Below, piece after piece: positions 32,600 to 42,115 of a stretch of 64,000 nt of DNA. Position numbers and translations under genes: made by a program. Under the pieces are notes generated by a model. The model had not been told where the DNA came from. It made no database searches and worked only from the letters and a program-made list of their open reading frames with translations. The first letter of the stretch is position 1. Each line of letters starts with the position of its first letter. Origin of the DNA: Spiribacter salinus M19-40 (GTDB lineage: Bacteria; Pseudomonadota; Gammaproteobacteria; Nitrococcales; Nitrococcaceae); assembly GCF_000319575.2 (NCBI RefSeq), contig NC_021291.1, positions 1,513,501 through 1,577,500 of the forward strand, read 5' to 3'.

Positions 32600-35366
32600 C
32601 ACGCCGGTCGAGCGCATTGAGCTTGAGTTGAACTTTACCTTCGGCGGTGAGGCATACAGCTTCGAGTCGATCACCTCCGAGGATGGCACCTATCAGGGGC
32701 TGGCCACGGCCATTGAGTCGGCGCTGTCCGCTGAGGGCCTTGACGGTGTGGACTCGACGGTCATCGAGACCAACCTCGTGCTCGATAACGCCGGCCGGGG
32801 TTCCACGGCAGGTGATGCGATCATCGGCGGTATGTCCGACTCGGATAAGACCATTGAGAAGCTGAACCTCGTGGTCGATCGCGACAGCAAGATCGATGAT
32901 CTCGCCACGGCTTCCGGCATGGAAGACAACGCGTTTAATAGCGCTGGCTACGAAGGCTTCAGCGAGATCGAGCTGACTTCGGGCGATGCTGAGGGTGATC
33001 TGTCCGTCGAAGATATTCAGGGCACGACCAAGTTTGATGCCTCGACCTTCGCTGGCGAGAGCCTGACGATTAACGCAGCCAGTGCACTGGAGAAGCTCGA
33101 CGCTAATGTGGCGGCGGATGTGGATGTCACCGCCAGCACGGCTGCGGGCGAGAATGTTTACACCACGGGCGCCGGCAGCGACACGCTGACCACCACGGTG
33201 GACGGTAATGATGTCGATACGGTCGGTGAGAGCTTCGCGGCAAGCACCAACGGTGGCGACGACACAGTTGTGATTGATATGGATGATGGCGTGTCGTTCG
33301 ACACCATGGAAGAGCTCGACAACCTGTCGGTTTCCACCGGTGCGGGTGATGATACGGTCAACCTCGACGCCTACGGCACGTTCGACATCTCCACGGGTGA
33401 TGGTAGCGACTTCGTTCGCATCAACTCCGTTGGCGATAACGGTGACGCCACTGCTGGCGAGTGGAGCATCGGTGATGAGACCGGCGCCCAGAGCTTTGAC
33501 GAGCGTGTGCTCTACGAGGCGAGCCTGACGGTTAACTTCGCGGGCATCGAGGAGACGGTGGACGTTGAGACGGATCGGGATGGCAACTTCATCGCGACCC
33601 AGACCGACATCAACACCGCCGTGAAGGCGGCCATTGATGGCAACCACGAGCTGAGCGATCTGCTCAACTACGAGGATGGCACGGGCGATCAGTCGCTCAC
33701 GATCACCTCCAACGTGGGCGGTGTTAACAACCTCGGCATCGCCATCTACCAGCCAGAGCTTGTTGAAGAGGCGTCGACCGGAGAGGCCGCTGGTCAAGAT
33801 GTGGCGCTCGCCGAGGGCGATGTCGCCGCGATCCGTGGCGGACTGATCAGCACGGAGGAATTCAATAGCGCTGACTCTGACGACACCACGGTGGCCAACA
33901 TTGTGGATGCCACCAGCGACGATAACTTCCACGGCTCGCTTAATGCTTCGGGGGCCGGTGATGAGGTGCTGCAGTCCACAGCCGATATCGAAGGTGACGT
34001 GACTGAGGGCGTTAATGCGGCTGACACCGCAGGCGGTATCTTCCAGGATGCCACCAACACCTACTTCGACCTGCAGGCGGGTGGATCGAGCAACAGTGAT
34101 GATGGCTCGATTAACCTGTCCTCGGTGAACGTGGGCGATGGCAGCAACGACATCGTCTCGGTGCACTCGGGTAACGCGAGCGCCAACACGCTGGTGGTCG
34201 ACGAGGCCTTCGGTAAGGTCACGGTGGTGAACTGGCACAAGGTCTCGCCGGATGACGTCGATAATCGGGACGAGATGGGTGAACATGCGCTCGACTTCTC
34301 GGCCTACCTTGACGACCAGGTCGACGACTCGGATAACGACAACGCCGACACGGCGGCCGAGGTGGCGGCCAGCGCGAACATGGTGGCGGGCGCCTCGGCG
34401 CTGGGCACTGCTGTGAGCGCCGGTCTCGATAACGACAACACCGCCAGGGCGAACTCGGTTAACTCCATTCGCTTCGAGCAAAACCTCGCAGACGGTGAGA
34501 CCTTCGGGGCACTCGACGGCGACACCCTGCTCACGGCGCTGAACGCGAGCGACGCGGACGACGAGTACGGCAACCTCAATGATGCCCTGCTCAACCCGGG
34601 CACCACGGCGGATCTGGTGGGTGATACGCAGAACCACATCGTGATGGTCGAGAACGACCTGAACGAAGGTGAGTACAAGGTGTTCCACCTGACTTCTGAG
34701 TCCGACGCTGATGATTTCAGCACGGCCGATGAGCTCGGTACGCTCGACTTCGGGGCCTCCATTAACTTCAACGTGGCAGGTAGCACGACGTTCAAGAACT
34801 ACGTCGAGGCCGCGAGCCAGGCGAAGGATGAAGGGGCAACGGACTTCACCTACGACGTTGTCGACTCCGGTGGCAATGTGGTGGCGACGGCTGATGCTGA
34901 CGTCAACGACGGTACCGGGGACGCTGGCGGTGCTGGCGGCGGTGCTGGCGGAGCTGGCGGCGGCGGTGCTGGTGCTGGCGGCGGTGCTGGTGCTGGTGGA
35001 GCTGGCGGCGGCGGAGCTGGCGGCGCCAGCGAGACCGTCGAGGTCACTGGTGCGGGCAACGACGATGCCGCTAACGCCGACGTTACCTTCGACTTCGACG
35101 ATGGCGCCTACGAGTTCGAGATCGCCAACTTCGACACCGGCGACACGCTCGACTTTGGGGACGTCCAAGGGGCGGACCAGGCGATCTTCAACGTGGCCGC
35201 GGATGCGAACCTGGGTGATGGCGAGAAACAGCTATCCGCCGCGAATGGTGACACCGGGGACACGGTCGAGGTGACTCTAACCGGTCTGACAGCTGCGCAG
35301 GACAACGCAGTGTTCAATCAGTCGAGCTTCGAGAACACCTTCGGCGACGATAGTCTCGTGCTGTAG
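32085..35366 (+). pseudogene. S-layer/RTX-like surface protein, 5'-truncated in this orientation (gene A body)
   Basis: An open frame of 1,093 codons that enters without a start codon from upstream noncoding sequence; the first internal start (GTG, 32241) lacks a convincing ribosome binding site. The protein is very acidic and beta-rich (repeated DGDD, DNDN, TTV patterns). It has a Gly/Ala linker at 34921-35025, then a ~110-residue C-terminal domain ending NTFGDDSLVL, which resembles a type I secretion signal. The missing ~136-residue head is the start of the chimera at 27142-26735; joining the two through IR1 is in frame and would give ~1,229 residues. Best read as the main surface-layer candidate in an OFF or broken state. 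Confidence 0.75.
34921..35035 (+). repeat. Gly/Ala-coding GGC-GGT-GCT repeat (linker)
   Basis: Repeated GCTGGCGG and GGTGCTGG units encode a linker of about 38 residues, nearly all Gly and Ala, in gene A. The other copy of this region (near 48449-48530) encodes a version about eight residues shorter. The repeat is likely to vary in length by slippage and separates the main body from the C-terminal secretion-signal domain. Confidence 0.75.
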
Positions 35367-35388
35367 GGCTTGTAAGCAGTGGCGTATG

Positions 35389-35414
35389 GCCCCGCGTCCT
35401 AAGCGGCGCGGGGC
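35389..35414 (+). other. Intercistronic hairpin between gene A and gene B1
   Basis: GCCCCGCG and CGCGGGGC form an 8-bp GC stem around a 10-base loop. No T run follows, so it is unlikely to stop transcription fully. An equivalent hairpin is kept between the copy of A and B2 (48061-48086). It may stabilise the upstream mRNA or lower downstream expression. Confidence 0.6.
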
Positions 35415-35462
35415 ACCTCCCAGAGACAACCAGGTTTTATCAAGTAAAGGGAAACTAAGATC

Positions 35463-37967
35463 ATGGCTAAGACATTCCTCAACGCCGACGAAACGTTCAT
35501 CGTTGCCAATAACGGCAGCGAAATCGTAGGCGGAAACGGTAACGAGACCATCCAAATCAATTCGGGCATCACCGGCCTCGAGCTCGATGGCAACATTGAG
35601 AAGGTCGAACTCAACAATTTAGCAGCCGCTGACGTTGAGCTTCGTGTGAACAACAGCAACCAGCTGGAGTTTGTGAACGATGGCAACGTGGTTGCGACCG
35701 CTACGGCTGGGCTTAACTCGGCCGTTGATGTTGCTTTCAGTGATGGCAATGCAACGCTGACACAGACGGGTGGAGCGAGCTACACCCTCGCCGATCCGGA
35801 CGACGACACCGATTCTGTGACGGTTGATGCCAATAACTCGCAGGACGGCAACGCGGTCGGCCTCGGTGACGAAACGTCCTCCGACGATGACGGTGGTGGC
35901 GACACCGGGAACATCTTCACGCTCACTACTGATGCGGACACCCTGTCGCCTAATGCTTCATCCACCGCAAATCAGACGAGTGACGATGACGACAGATTCC
36001 GTGCGCCAGAGGATGGCCGGTTGACTACTGCGGATTTCATTGACGCAGGGGATGGGTCTGACACGCTTACCGCAGCGGTCACAAATGCCGCTAACCTGGT
36101 GGTTGCGCCGGAGCTAGTGTCGGTCGAAGAGTGGTATGTCACCCCGACCACAGCCGCTGGTGAGGATGTGGAAATTTCCGGCGCTAATGTAACCGGGCTG
36201 CAGCAGCTCTGGGTGCAGGATGCCGTCGACGCTGACACTAGCGATGACGCCGACGAAGAAATCAACCTCACTAATATCGGCACGGATGTGACCGTCGGCA
36301 TCGAAGGTGGAACGGTTGACAACACAGATGGCAACACCATTGACGTGACCGTAGCATTCACTGGCGTGGCGGGCGCATCTGACTCTGCTTCGGTAGCGTT
36401 GAAGGATGCGGCGGCAGACACAGTGACGGTTGCTAATATCGAGACCTTGAATGTCTCCGAGACGGGTTCCGATGCTACGAGCGATATCGAGACCCTCGTT
36501 CTCGATAGCGCGGAAACCGTGAATGTCAGCTCCACTGGTGAGGGCGTAACCGTGGACGCAGTCACAGCCGGCAATCTGGAGACAATCGACGCATCGGCTT
36601 CCAGTAGTGCGGTTGATTTAAACGTGGACGGAGCCAGCGCCAACACGACATTCACCGGTGGTGACGGCGACGATGTCATCGACTTTGGAACCACCAATAT
36701 TTTCGATGCTGACGACAGCGTTAGCGGTGGCGAGGGTGCTGACACTCTTGGCATTGATGACGAAGAGGCTGCCACAACCGAGGCTTACACCAACATCTCT
36801 GGCTTTGAGGTGCTTCGGGTTAACACCGCTACTACTGCGGGAGACACCATTAACTTGGCGCATTGGGGTGGAATCACTGATGTTACCTTCGCTGCTGCCG
36901 CTGCTGCTACAACGACGGTTGAGAACCTGACCTCAGGTGCGACGGTCGCTCTTGCAGATACGTCTGGCGTTGATCTCGACCTTGAGACAAACGGTGACAG
37001 TGACACGTTGAACCTCGATTTGAATGGTGGAGGTGTGACGTACACGGTCGATGCCGCAAACGTCGAAAACCTCAACGTCAACACCGATGGCGCAACCGGG
37101 ACTTCAACCCTTGCCCTGACTAATGCGCAGCTAGAGACAATTAGTCTGTCTCAGACAGCCGCTACGGATCAGGCTGTTGATCTTGGCACGCTTGGAACAG
37201 TAGTGGAGACGGTTGATCTGTCCGGCTTCGATGCCGATACCCAGACAAACGGTGTAACGGTGGCTTTGAGTGCTACTGCTGTGAACGGGGTTACCGTGAC
37301 CGGTTCGTCAAATGACGACACGATCACGGCGAGTTCCGAGGTTGATACCATCAACGCCGGGGTAGGCGCTGACGCCATCACGGTTGGTGGTGCGCAGGAT
37401 ACCTTCGATGTTGGAGACGACGACGACGTCGACAATATCACCGTTGGCGATACGGATCTGACGAACGCCAATCAGTTCACGGTGAAGAACTTCAACGCAA
37501 CCGGTACAGGCGTTGATACGTTGTCAATTGATGAGGCTACTAACCTTGACACTAATGGCGGTGGCGATATTACTGACGGTCTTGGGGCTGGGGAACTCCA
37601 GTCAGTGACGACTTCAGCAACTGCCTACACCATCGCAGCCGCCGAGGCAGCCATAGAGTTCGCCTTCGAGTTCGACAGCGAAGTTGACCTCGATACGGCT
37701 AGCAAGAGTGACATCCTCGGCGCAATCGGCGCGGCGGATGACGGCACGGATTCGTCTACGACCGCGGGCACCATCACTGCTGACAATGCCGCTGACGCAG
37801 TGCTCATGATTGCGTATCAGGACGGCAATGCTTATCTCTTTGAAGGAGATGCTGGTACGGGTGACACTGCCATCGGTGACGATACAGGCGGCAACGATGA
37901 CATCTCCCTGGTGGGTGTTCTTGAAGATGTCGAAGTTGGGGCGCTGTCCGACGCTAACTTCGCCTAA
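35463..37967 (+). CDS. RTX/S-layer-like surface protein B1 (834 aa)
   Basis: Complete gene with start ATG at 35463 (AAAGGGAAAC about 12 bases upstream). Residues 1-155 (MAKTFLNADETFIVANNGSE ... GGGDTG) are nearly the same as in B2. After the FTLTT junction the sequence is unique: beta-helical acidic repeats with occasional calcium-type GGDGDD and GGEGAD turns (~residues 400-420). There is no N-terminal signal peptide. The C-terminus (EDVEVGALSDANFA) is like a type I secretion tail and similar to that of B2 (LSAANFDGFA). It follows the gene A body as a second cistron and is followed by a terminator and the tiny lipoprotein gene. Function as a surface-layer or adhesin component is inferred. Confidence 0.8.
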   Translation: MAKTFLNADETFIVANNGSEIVGGNGNETIQINSGITGLELDGNIEKVELNNLAAADVELRVNNSNQLEFVNDGNVVATATAGLNSAVDVAFSDGNATLTQTGGASYTLADPDDDTDSVTVDANNSQDGNAVGLGDETSSDDDGGGDTGNIFTLTTDADTLSPNASSTANQTSDDDDRFRAPEDGRLTTADFIDAGDGSDTLTAAVTNAANLVVAPELVSVEEWYVTPTTAAGEDVEISGANVTGLQQLWVQDAVDADTSDDADEEINLTNIGTDVTVGIEGGTVDNTDGNTIDVTVAFTGVAGASDSASVALKDAAADTVTVANIETLNVSETGSDATSDIETLVLDSAETVNVSSTGEGVTVDAVTAGNLETIDASASSSAVDLNVDGASANTTFTGGDGDDVIDFGTTNIFDADDSVSGGEGADTLGIDDEEAATTEAYTNISGFEVLRVNTATTAGDTINLAHWGGITDVTFAAAAAATTTVENLTSGATVALADTSGVDLDLETNGDSDTLNLDLNGGGVTYTVDAANVENLNVNTDGATGTSTLALTNAQLETISLSQTAATDQAVDLGTLGTVVETVDLSGFDADTQTNGVTVALSATAVNGVTVTGSSNDDTITASSEVDTINAGVGADAITVGGAQDTFDVGDDDDVDNITVGDTDLTNANQFTVKNFNATGTGVDTLSIDEATNLDTNGGGDITDGLGAGELQSVTTSATAYTIAAAEAAIEFAFEFDSEVDLDTASKSDILGAIGAADDGTDSSTTAGTITADNAADAVLMIAYQDGNAYLFEGDAGTGDTAIGDDTGGNDDISLVGVLEDVEVGALSDANFA

Positions 37968-38013
37968 TCCCTCCCTAAGGAGCGGATGCAGCCTCTAAGG
38001 GCTGTTAGCTAAA

Positions 38014-38045
38014 GAAACCCCCGGCTTCGGCTGGGGGTTTTTCTT
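38014..38045 (+). terminator. Rho-independent terminator after B1
   Basis: AAACCCCCGGC, TTCG tetraloop and GCTGGGGGTTT form an 11-bp stem with one G-T pair, followed by TTCTTT. It lies 47 bases after the B1 stop and should end the A-B1 transcript, separating it from the tiny lipoprotein gene. Confidence 0.9.
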
Positions 38046-38078
38046 TGTGGGACTGACGAAATAGAAAGGAAACAGGAC

Positions 38079-38156
38079 ATGACCAAAGCAATCATCTTTA
38101 CCCTAACGATCCCCCTAGCCGGCTGCAGCGGTATTCCTCTAGTACCGGGTATCTAG
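38079..38156 (+). CDS. Tiny lipoprotein (25 aa), copy 1
   Basis: ATG at 38079 with AGGA upstream encodes MTKAIIFTLTIPLAGC followed by SGIPLVPGI. The first 15 residues form a very short signal peptide with a lipobox (LAGC), so the mature product would be a 10-residue lipopeptide starting at Cys. A second copy with the same C-terminal ten residues is at 42196-42116. The conserved coding sequence with silent differences between copies supports a real gene. Entericidin-type small lipoproteins are of comparable style, but no homology is claimed. It may anchor or accompany the surface proteins; unknown. Confidence 0.7.
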   Translation: MTKAIIFTLTIPLAGCSGIPLVPGI

Positions 38157-38240
38157 AAAAAGGGCTCCCTGAGAAGACTTTATCTTTTAGCAGTAGGTTG
38201 CCTCATATAAAAAGAGAAAAGCGCTCACAGAGCTTCTCTG

Positions 38241-38258
38241 TGTAGTGGCCACAAATTC
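38241..38258 (+). repeat. IS terminal inverted repeat (outer left end)
   Basis: TGTAGTGGCCACAAATTC, 18 bases, lies 83 bases before the stop codon of the transposase at 38328. Its exact inverted partner is at 41865-41882. Position downstream of the transposase and the TGT start fit an IS end. Confidence 0.75.
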
Positions 38259-38327
38259 AACCGCCCCAGCAAACGGGCCTTGCGACACTCTTGAACGCCT
38301 CCGCCCCCAGTCTCTCAACCCAAGCAA

Positions 38328-39496
38328 TCAAGACGCCCAGCGATAGCTTGAGTGCAGGCCGCCGAGCCATGTCTTCCGAACAAGTTTCCTGGGTTGCTTA
38401 AAGAAATCTGGGTCGTTACAGGCCAGATTATCTGCGTCTTCAGGGCGTATTGGTGGCTCGGCTTCATTGCTCATGTGTGGTCGGGCGGTGTTGTAGTACT
38501 CCCGGAACTCCTTGAGTAGCCGATTCATGTGTCGGTCATTAAGGGGTTGCACATACCGCAGAAGCTCTTCGTTAAGCGTGCGGTGGAAGCGTTCCACGAC
38601 CCCGTTCTGCCAGGGGCACTTATAGCCAATGCGGATGGCCTTTATATTCATCCGGGGCAATATCCATTTGGCGATTGGCGCGAGGGTGCTGTCTCGATCC
38701 ATCACAATCGCTTCGGGTAAGTCATCCAGATCCATAAAGGCATTACGCAGCTGCTGGGCAACCCACTGGCTGCCGGGGTCGTAGGTCGCGCGACTCCAAT
38801 GCAGGGCGCGTCGGCCGTGATCGATGATGTTGAGGATGTAGATCGCGCGTCCATGAAGGTCGCGAGTCACTTTGAAATCCAATGCCATTACATGCTGGTT
38901 GTAGAGGGTGGTGAGCCAGCCAGGTTCACGCTCCCGCGGGGGCAGCCCGCCCTTTGGGCCAGGCTTAAACCCATAGGCTTTGAGGATCGCCGTCACTTTG
39001 GTCCGGCCTATAGGGTATTGCAGCTCCCCGCCAGAGATGATGTTCGCTATGCGCCTAGCCCCATAGCGGGGATTGTCTTTTTAATGGTGAGGATGGCTTC
39101 CACGATAAAAGCCGGTGTAGGCGGTCGCCCGCGTTCCTTGCCAGCTTTGATTTTATCCGCGTGTACCTTCCGACTACGGGCCTGAAGCCAACGGATATAG
39201 GTCATTGGGCTGAACTGCATAAATCGCGTGCTCCACGGCCATAGCTTATGAAGCAAGCCAATGACGAGCGCCTGGGTCCGCGTCAGGGTTGGCTGCAGCC
39301 GGACTAAACGACGTCGTGCTGGGCTGCGGTTTCCCTTTTGCACCGAGACGGGTTTGCTGCGGAGATGCTTTACTTCAACGGATAAGACCTGCAACTGAAG
39401 CCGGCGGCGGGCCCAAGCGACGCGGTCCCGGCGATAGCGTCGCGTGCTCAGTGCGCCCAGCGCAAAGCTCACACTGGCAGCGATGACGATTTCCAT
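38328..39496 (-). pseudogene. IS transposase (DDE/rve integrase core), split by a -1 frameshift
   Basis: Two overlapping frames make one transposase. The first (39496 to ~39080) has a basic N-terminal half ending AFIVEAILTIKK; the second (~39080 to 38328) continues DNPRYGARRIANIISGGELQ into the rve domain with the catalytic Asp in MALDF, Asp in MDRDST and Glu in VVERFHR. A -1 shift at AAAAAG (minus strand, 39082-39077) joins them exactly at the conserved NPRYGARRI motif. This could be a programmed shift, as in some IS families, or an inactivating deletion. The 3' terminal repeat is at 38241; the 5' end was not identified. Confidence 0.75.
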
Positions 39497-39585
39497 GGCA
39501 AACGACCTCCCTGTTAATTACAAAGAGGCAGAGCCTAAACTGTTAGTGACCGGGGATGCCAAAGTCATCCGCTGTCATGACGGCG

Positions 39586-41598
39586 CTACGCCATTGCGCC
39601 ATCAATTTCACGGCCCCCAGCGGAAGAAAGGCTACCGCTATCCACTCCGGTCAAAGTCAATAGGTCTTCAGTGTCCTCACTGGGGGCTATTGCCGACGCG
39701 GCTGACGCTGTATCAGGCAGCCGGTGCTCTACGGCCACGGCGGCGATGTCCTCAATGCCGTCAAAGCTCTCCAATTTACTCAGCTCATTGACCACTTTCT
39801 GGTTGTTCGAAAAGGTCGTTTCACTGATGAGGTGACCCCGTTCAGTCTCTGCTGTGTGCAAGAATTCGGCAGCGAAGTGGCGTGTTGCGACTGTGTCAGA
39901 CCGCAGCTGCCCCACCCAGTAGTCGATTCGGGCCTGCGCATCAGCCATCTTGTCAGCATCCGGATAACCGAGTAGCTGCTCATAGGCGGCCTTGACGGTT
40001 GCTATGTCGTCTTGATCATCAGTCATCGCGTCAGCAAAAGGTGCGTTCATTGCCTGGTATGAGGGCGGTGGTGCGGCGTTACCCAATGTGAGGCTTTGAT
40101 CCTGGAAATGGGCGATGCCGCCCTCTGGAATCAGTCGTGGGGTTTTCAGCCCGAGCTCATCAAACACGACGAAGTCATTCCCCTCGCTGTCGATGCGATA
40201 GCGAGCACGATTGCCACTAAACGCCATTTCGTCTGCCGCCCGGGCAATCTCTGTTTGCGAGGTGAAGGCACGAATGGTTGTTTCGTCTTGCCCCCCGCTC
40301 CATTCCGATGACATAGCAAGGAAATCGCCGATGCCGTCAGCATTGATGTCTTCCATCCAGGTGCGTGTCTGGTTACCGGATGGCCAGTCAATTTGATCCG
40401 TAATCTGTTGAGCTTTAGCTGGGTCTCTGTAAAAAGCGCCGTTCCCATCGTTGAAATACAAGCCCGCTTCCATGGAGCTGCTTTCCGTGGCCGTCCAGTC
40501 AGGCCAGTACAGATCGGGGTCACCATCGCCGTCCAGGTCTTCCAGGCTAAATTTCAGATCAATCCATTCACTACCCAGGAAGGTATCGGCCTCACGACTG
40601 GTTACCAATGGCTGATCAGGGAATGCCTTGGAAACCGTAAACCCGCCCTCTGGCCTCTGGAGCATTGAGACGAAGGACGCCTCGCCAGCAGGAGCTATTT
40701 CAGGATTCTCTGCTAAGGCGACAACATCCATGAGGCCATCATCATTGATGTCCCTGGTGCGCAGGAACGAGTAGCCCCAATCATCGCCAAGCTCAAAATC
40801 GGAACCGCTTCTGACTTCTTGGCTGAAATCGTCGACAAGCTCCCCATCTTCAAACTCGAAGACATGGCCCTCTTGCTGCCCGGTTTCTCCAGGGTAGAAC
40901 TTATAGGGCAATGTGATCGCGTCGTAGTCTCCGTCGCCGCCATAGTCGAGTATCCCCGCAGCACCTGCTCGAAGATATTCTTGGCTGTCGAAATCTGTCA
41001 GCGCTTGATACCGGTCACCGAGAATTTCTTGCGTGGCGTCGCGCATCACTGAGTCGGCATTACCCTCGAAGATGTTAATTGGAATCTCTTCGAGACGGGC
41101 GACGACAAAGTCCTTGAGACCATTGCCCGTTAGATCAGCGCTGGCGGAGGCGTTGTGGTAAAAGCCGGGTTCATTTCCGATGGTTACATCCGTGCGATCG
41201 ACAAAGGCGGCCTTTTCCTGGGCGTATTCGTAAACAGGGAGGCTCTCCCAGTATTCGCTGGAGTAGTCTATTTCACGTCCATGGTCGATCGCGACGATCT
41301 CGACATACCCGTCTTCATCGCTATCAAGGAAGACGTAATCGTTGATCCACCCGGCGGGTGGCAAATCACTGGTGTCCGCTTGGGTAAAGCGATAGTCATC
41401 ATCCCCCAGCATGATGGTGATCGGGGTGTCATCTGGCTGAATCGGCTGATCGGTGTCTCCAGTTTCGGTGATGACAAGGTCGGGCTTGCGATCCCCGTTT
41501 ACATCACGAACAGCGAATCCTTCGCGGAATCGCGAAATAACATCGCCTGATACAGCTGGGCTAATTGCTTCTGCATAGTTCGGTACACCGCGTGCCAT
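39586..41598 (-). CDS. FG-GAP/VCBS-repeat surface protein with a C-terminal S-layer-head module
   Basis: A 670-residue protein; the ATG at 41598 is preceded by GGAGGG. Residues ~25-480 contain at least six FG-GAP/VCBS calcium-binding repeats (DVNGDRKPDLVI, DLTGNGLKDFVVA, DINDDGLMDVVAL, DLDGDGDPDLYW, DINADGIGDFLAM). These form beta-propellers in secreted proteins. Near the C-terminus (~residues 545-640) a module [20 protein letters not shown] ... HTAETERGHLISETTFSNNQ closely matches the N-terminal module of the gene A head at 27142. No signal peptide is seen. It lies between the two IS end sequences. Probably exported by the type I system and surface bound; inferred. Confidence 0.82.
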   Translation of the reverse strand: MARGVPNYAEAISPAVSGDVISRFREGFAVRDVNGDRKPDLVITETGDTDQPIQPDDTPITIMLGDDDYRFTQADTSDLPPAGWINDYVFLDSDEDGYVEIVAIDHGREIDYSSEYWESLPVYEYAQEKAAFVDRTDVTIGNEPGFYHNASASADLTGNGLKDFVVARLEEIPINIFEGNADSVMRDATQEILGDRYQALTDFDSQEYLRAGAAGILDYGGDGDYDAITLPYKFYPGETGQQEGHVFEFEDGELVDDFSQEVRSGSDFELGDDWGYSFLRTRDINDDGLMDVVALAENPEIAPAGEASFVSMLQRPEGGFTVSKAFPDQPLVTSREADTFLGSEWIDLKFSLEDLDGDGDPDLYWPDWTATESSSMEAGLYFNDGNGAFYRDPAKAQQITDQIDWPSGNQTRTWMEDINADGIGDFLAMSSEWSGGQDETTIRAFTSQTEIARAADEMAFSGNRARYRIDSEGNDFVVFDELGLKTPRLIPEGGIAHFQDQSLTLGNAAPPPSYQAMNAPFADAMTDDQDDIATVKAAYEQLLGYPDADKMADAQARIDYWVGQLRSDTVATRHFAAEFLHTAETERGHLISETTFSNNQKVVNELSKLESFDGIEDIAAVAVEHRLPDTASAASAIAPSEDTEDLLTLTGVDSGSLSSAGGREIDGAMA

Positions 41599-41719
41599 TG
41601 GTACTCCCTCCATGGATAGACGATCCGTTTTAACGATACATAGGGAGAGACCCCGTCTTAGTGACGGTATCCGGAATGCCGTGAGCGAATCAATGGTCCT
41701 AGTTGTCCCGATCTAGCCA

Positions 41720-41882
41720 GTTATCAAACCGCAGAAAGAGTGTTCGGCGGGTATAGCTTAGCGGTTTGGTTGAAAGCGGCCGCTGGGCGTAATGACTGCT
41801 TGGTTTAGGAGGGGCGGTGTTTGGGCGCTCAAGGGCAGTGTGGCGGTTACTTCTCGGGCCGCAGGAATTTGTGGCCACTACA
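41720..41882 (+). mobile_element. IS remnant: 3' transposase end plus terminal repeat, opposite orientation
   Basis: The plus strand here resembles the reverse complement of 38241-38400: a diverged copy of the transposase C-terminal coding region (CGCTGGGCG at the W-A end), a shared downstream spacer (CCAAGCA.TCA) and the 18-base terminal repeat at 41865-41882, identical but inverted. The reading frame is degraded. It is therefore an old relative of the left IS in opposite orientation, leaving FG-GAP and IS genes bracketed by inverted IS ends. Confidence 0.65.
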
Positions 41883-41977
41883 GTTTATGCCTTAGGCGGG
41901 GATAGCTTCATGTTCCGAGGAAAACAGCCTGTAATACGGCCTCATTCAACGATTGTGTTAATCACCCGTCATCATCG

Positions 41978-42106
41978 TTACCAGCCATCCCGCCAGCGCT
42001 GCAACGTGCGGTAATCAAAGTCCTCGTCATACAGCGCCTTGATCTGCCTAGAGAGGCGATCTTGTTGACGTCCTAGCGGGACAATAGCGATGTCGAGGTC
42101 TTTCAT
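41978..42106 (-). CDS. 42-residue ORF of unknown function
   Basis: ATG at 42106 with GGGAG five bases upstream, starting nine bases after the stop of the second tiny lipoprotein. It encodes a charged peptide (MKDLDIAIVPLGRQQDRLSR ... YRTLQRWRDGW) with no signal or membrane segment. No counterpart follows the first tiny lipoprotein. It could be a small cistron or leftover of a larger gene; the ribosome binding site is the main support. Confidence 0.35.
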   Translation of the reverse strand: MKDLDIAIVPLGRQQDRLSRQIKALYDEDFDYRTLQRWRDGW

Positions 42107-42115
42107 ATGCTCCCG

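Larger units (their letters stand above)
34084..35929 (+). repeat. Inverted repeat IR2, left copy (~1.85 kb)
   Basis: This segment covers the last third of gene A, the intercistronic hairpin and the first ~155 codons of gene B1. It matches 49367-47548 on the opposite strand, with scattered substitutions, a 24-base length difference in the Gly-rich linker and a 2-base difference between the genes. Similarity ends at the codons for FTLTT, after which B1 and B2 diverge. The copies are related but not identical, so they are not simply one sequence assembled twice. Confidence 0.88.

Noticed and set aside
32487..35168. 893-codon minus-strand frame opposite surface gene A
   Set aside because: Antisense to a frame with clear protein homology to its own copies; its composition is that of reversed acidic codons.
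39535..39560. Possible 5' terminal repeat of the IS (TGTTAGTGACC)
   Set aside because: It matches the 18-base end only weakly and in the wrong orientation.
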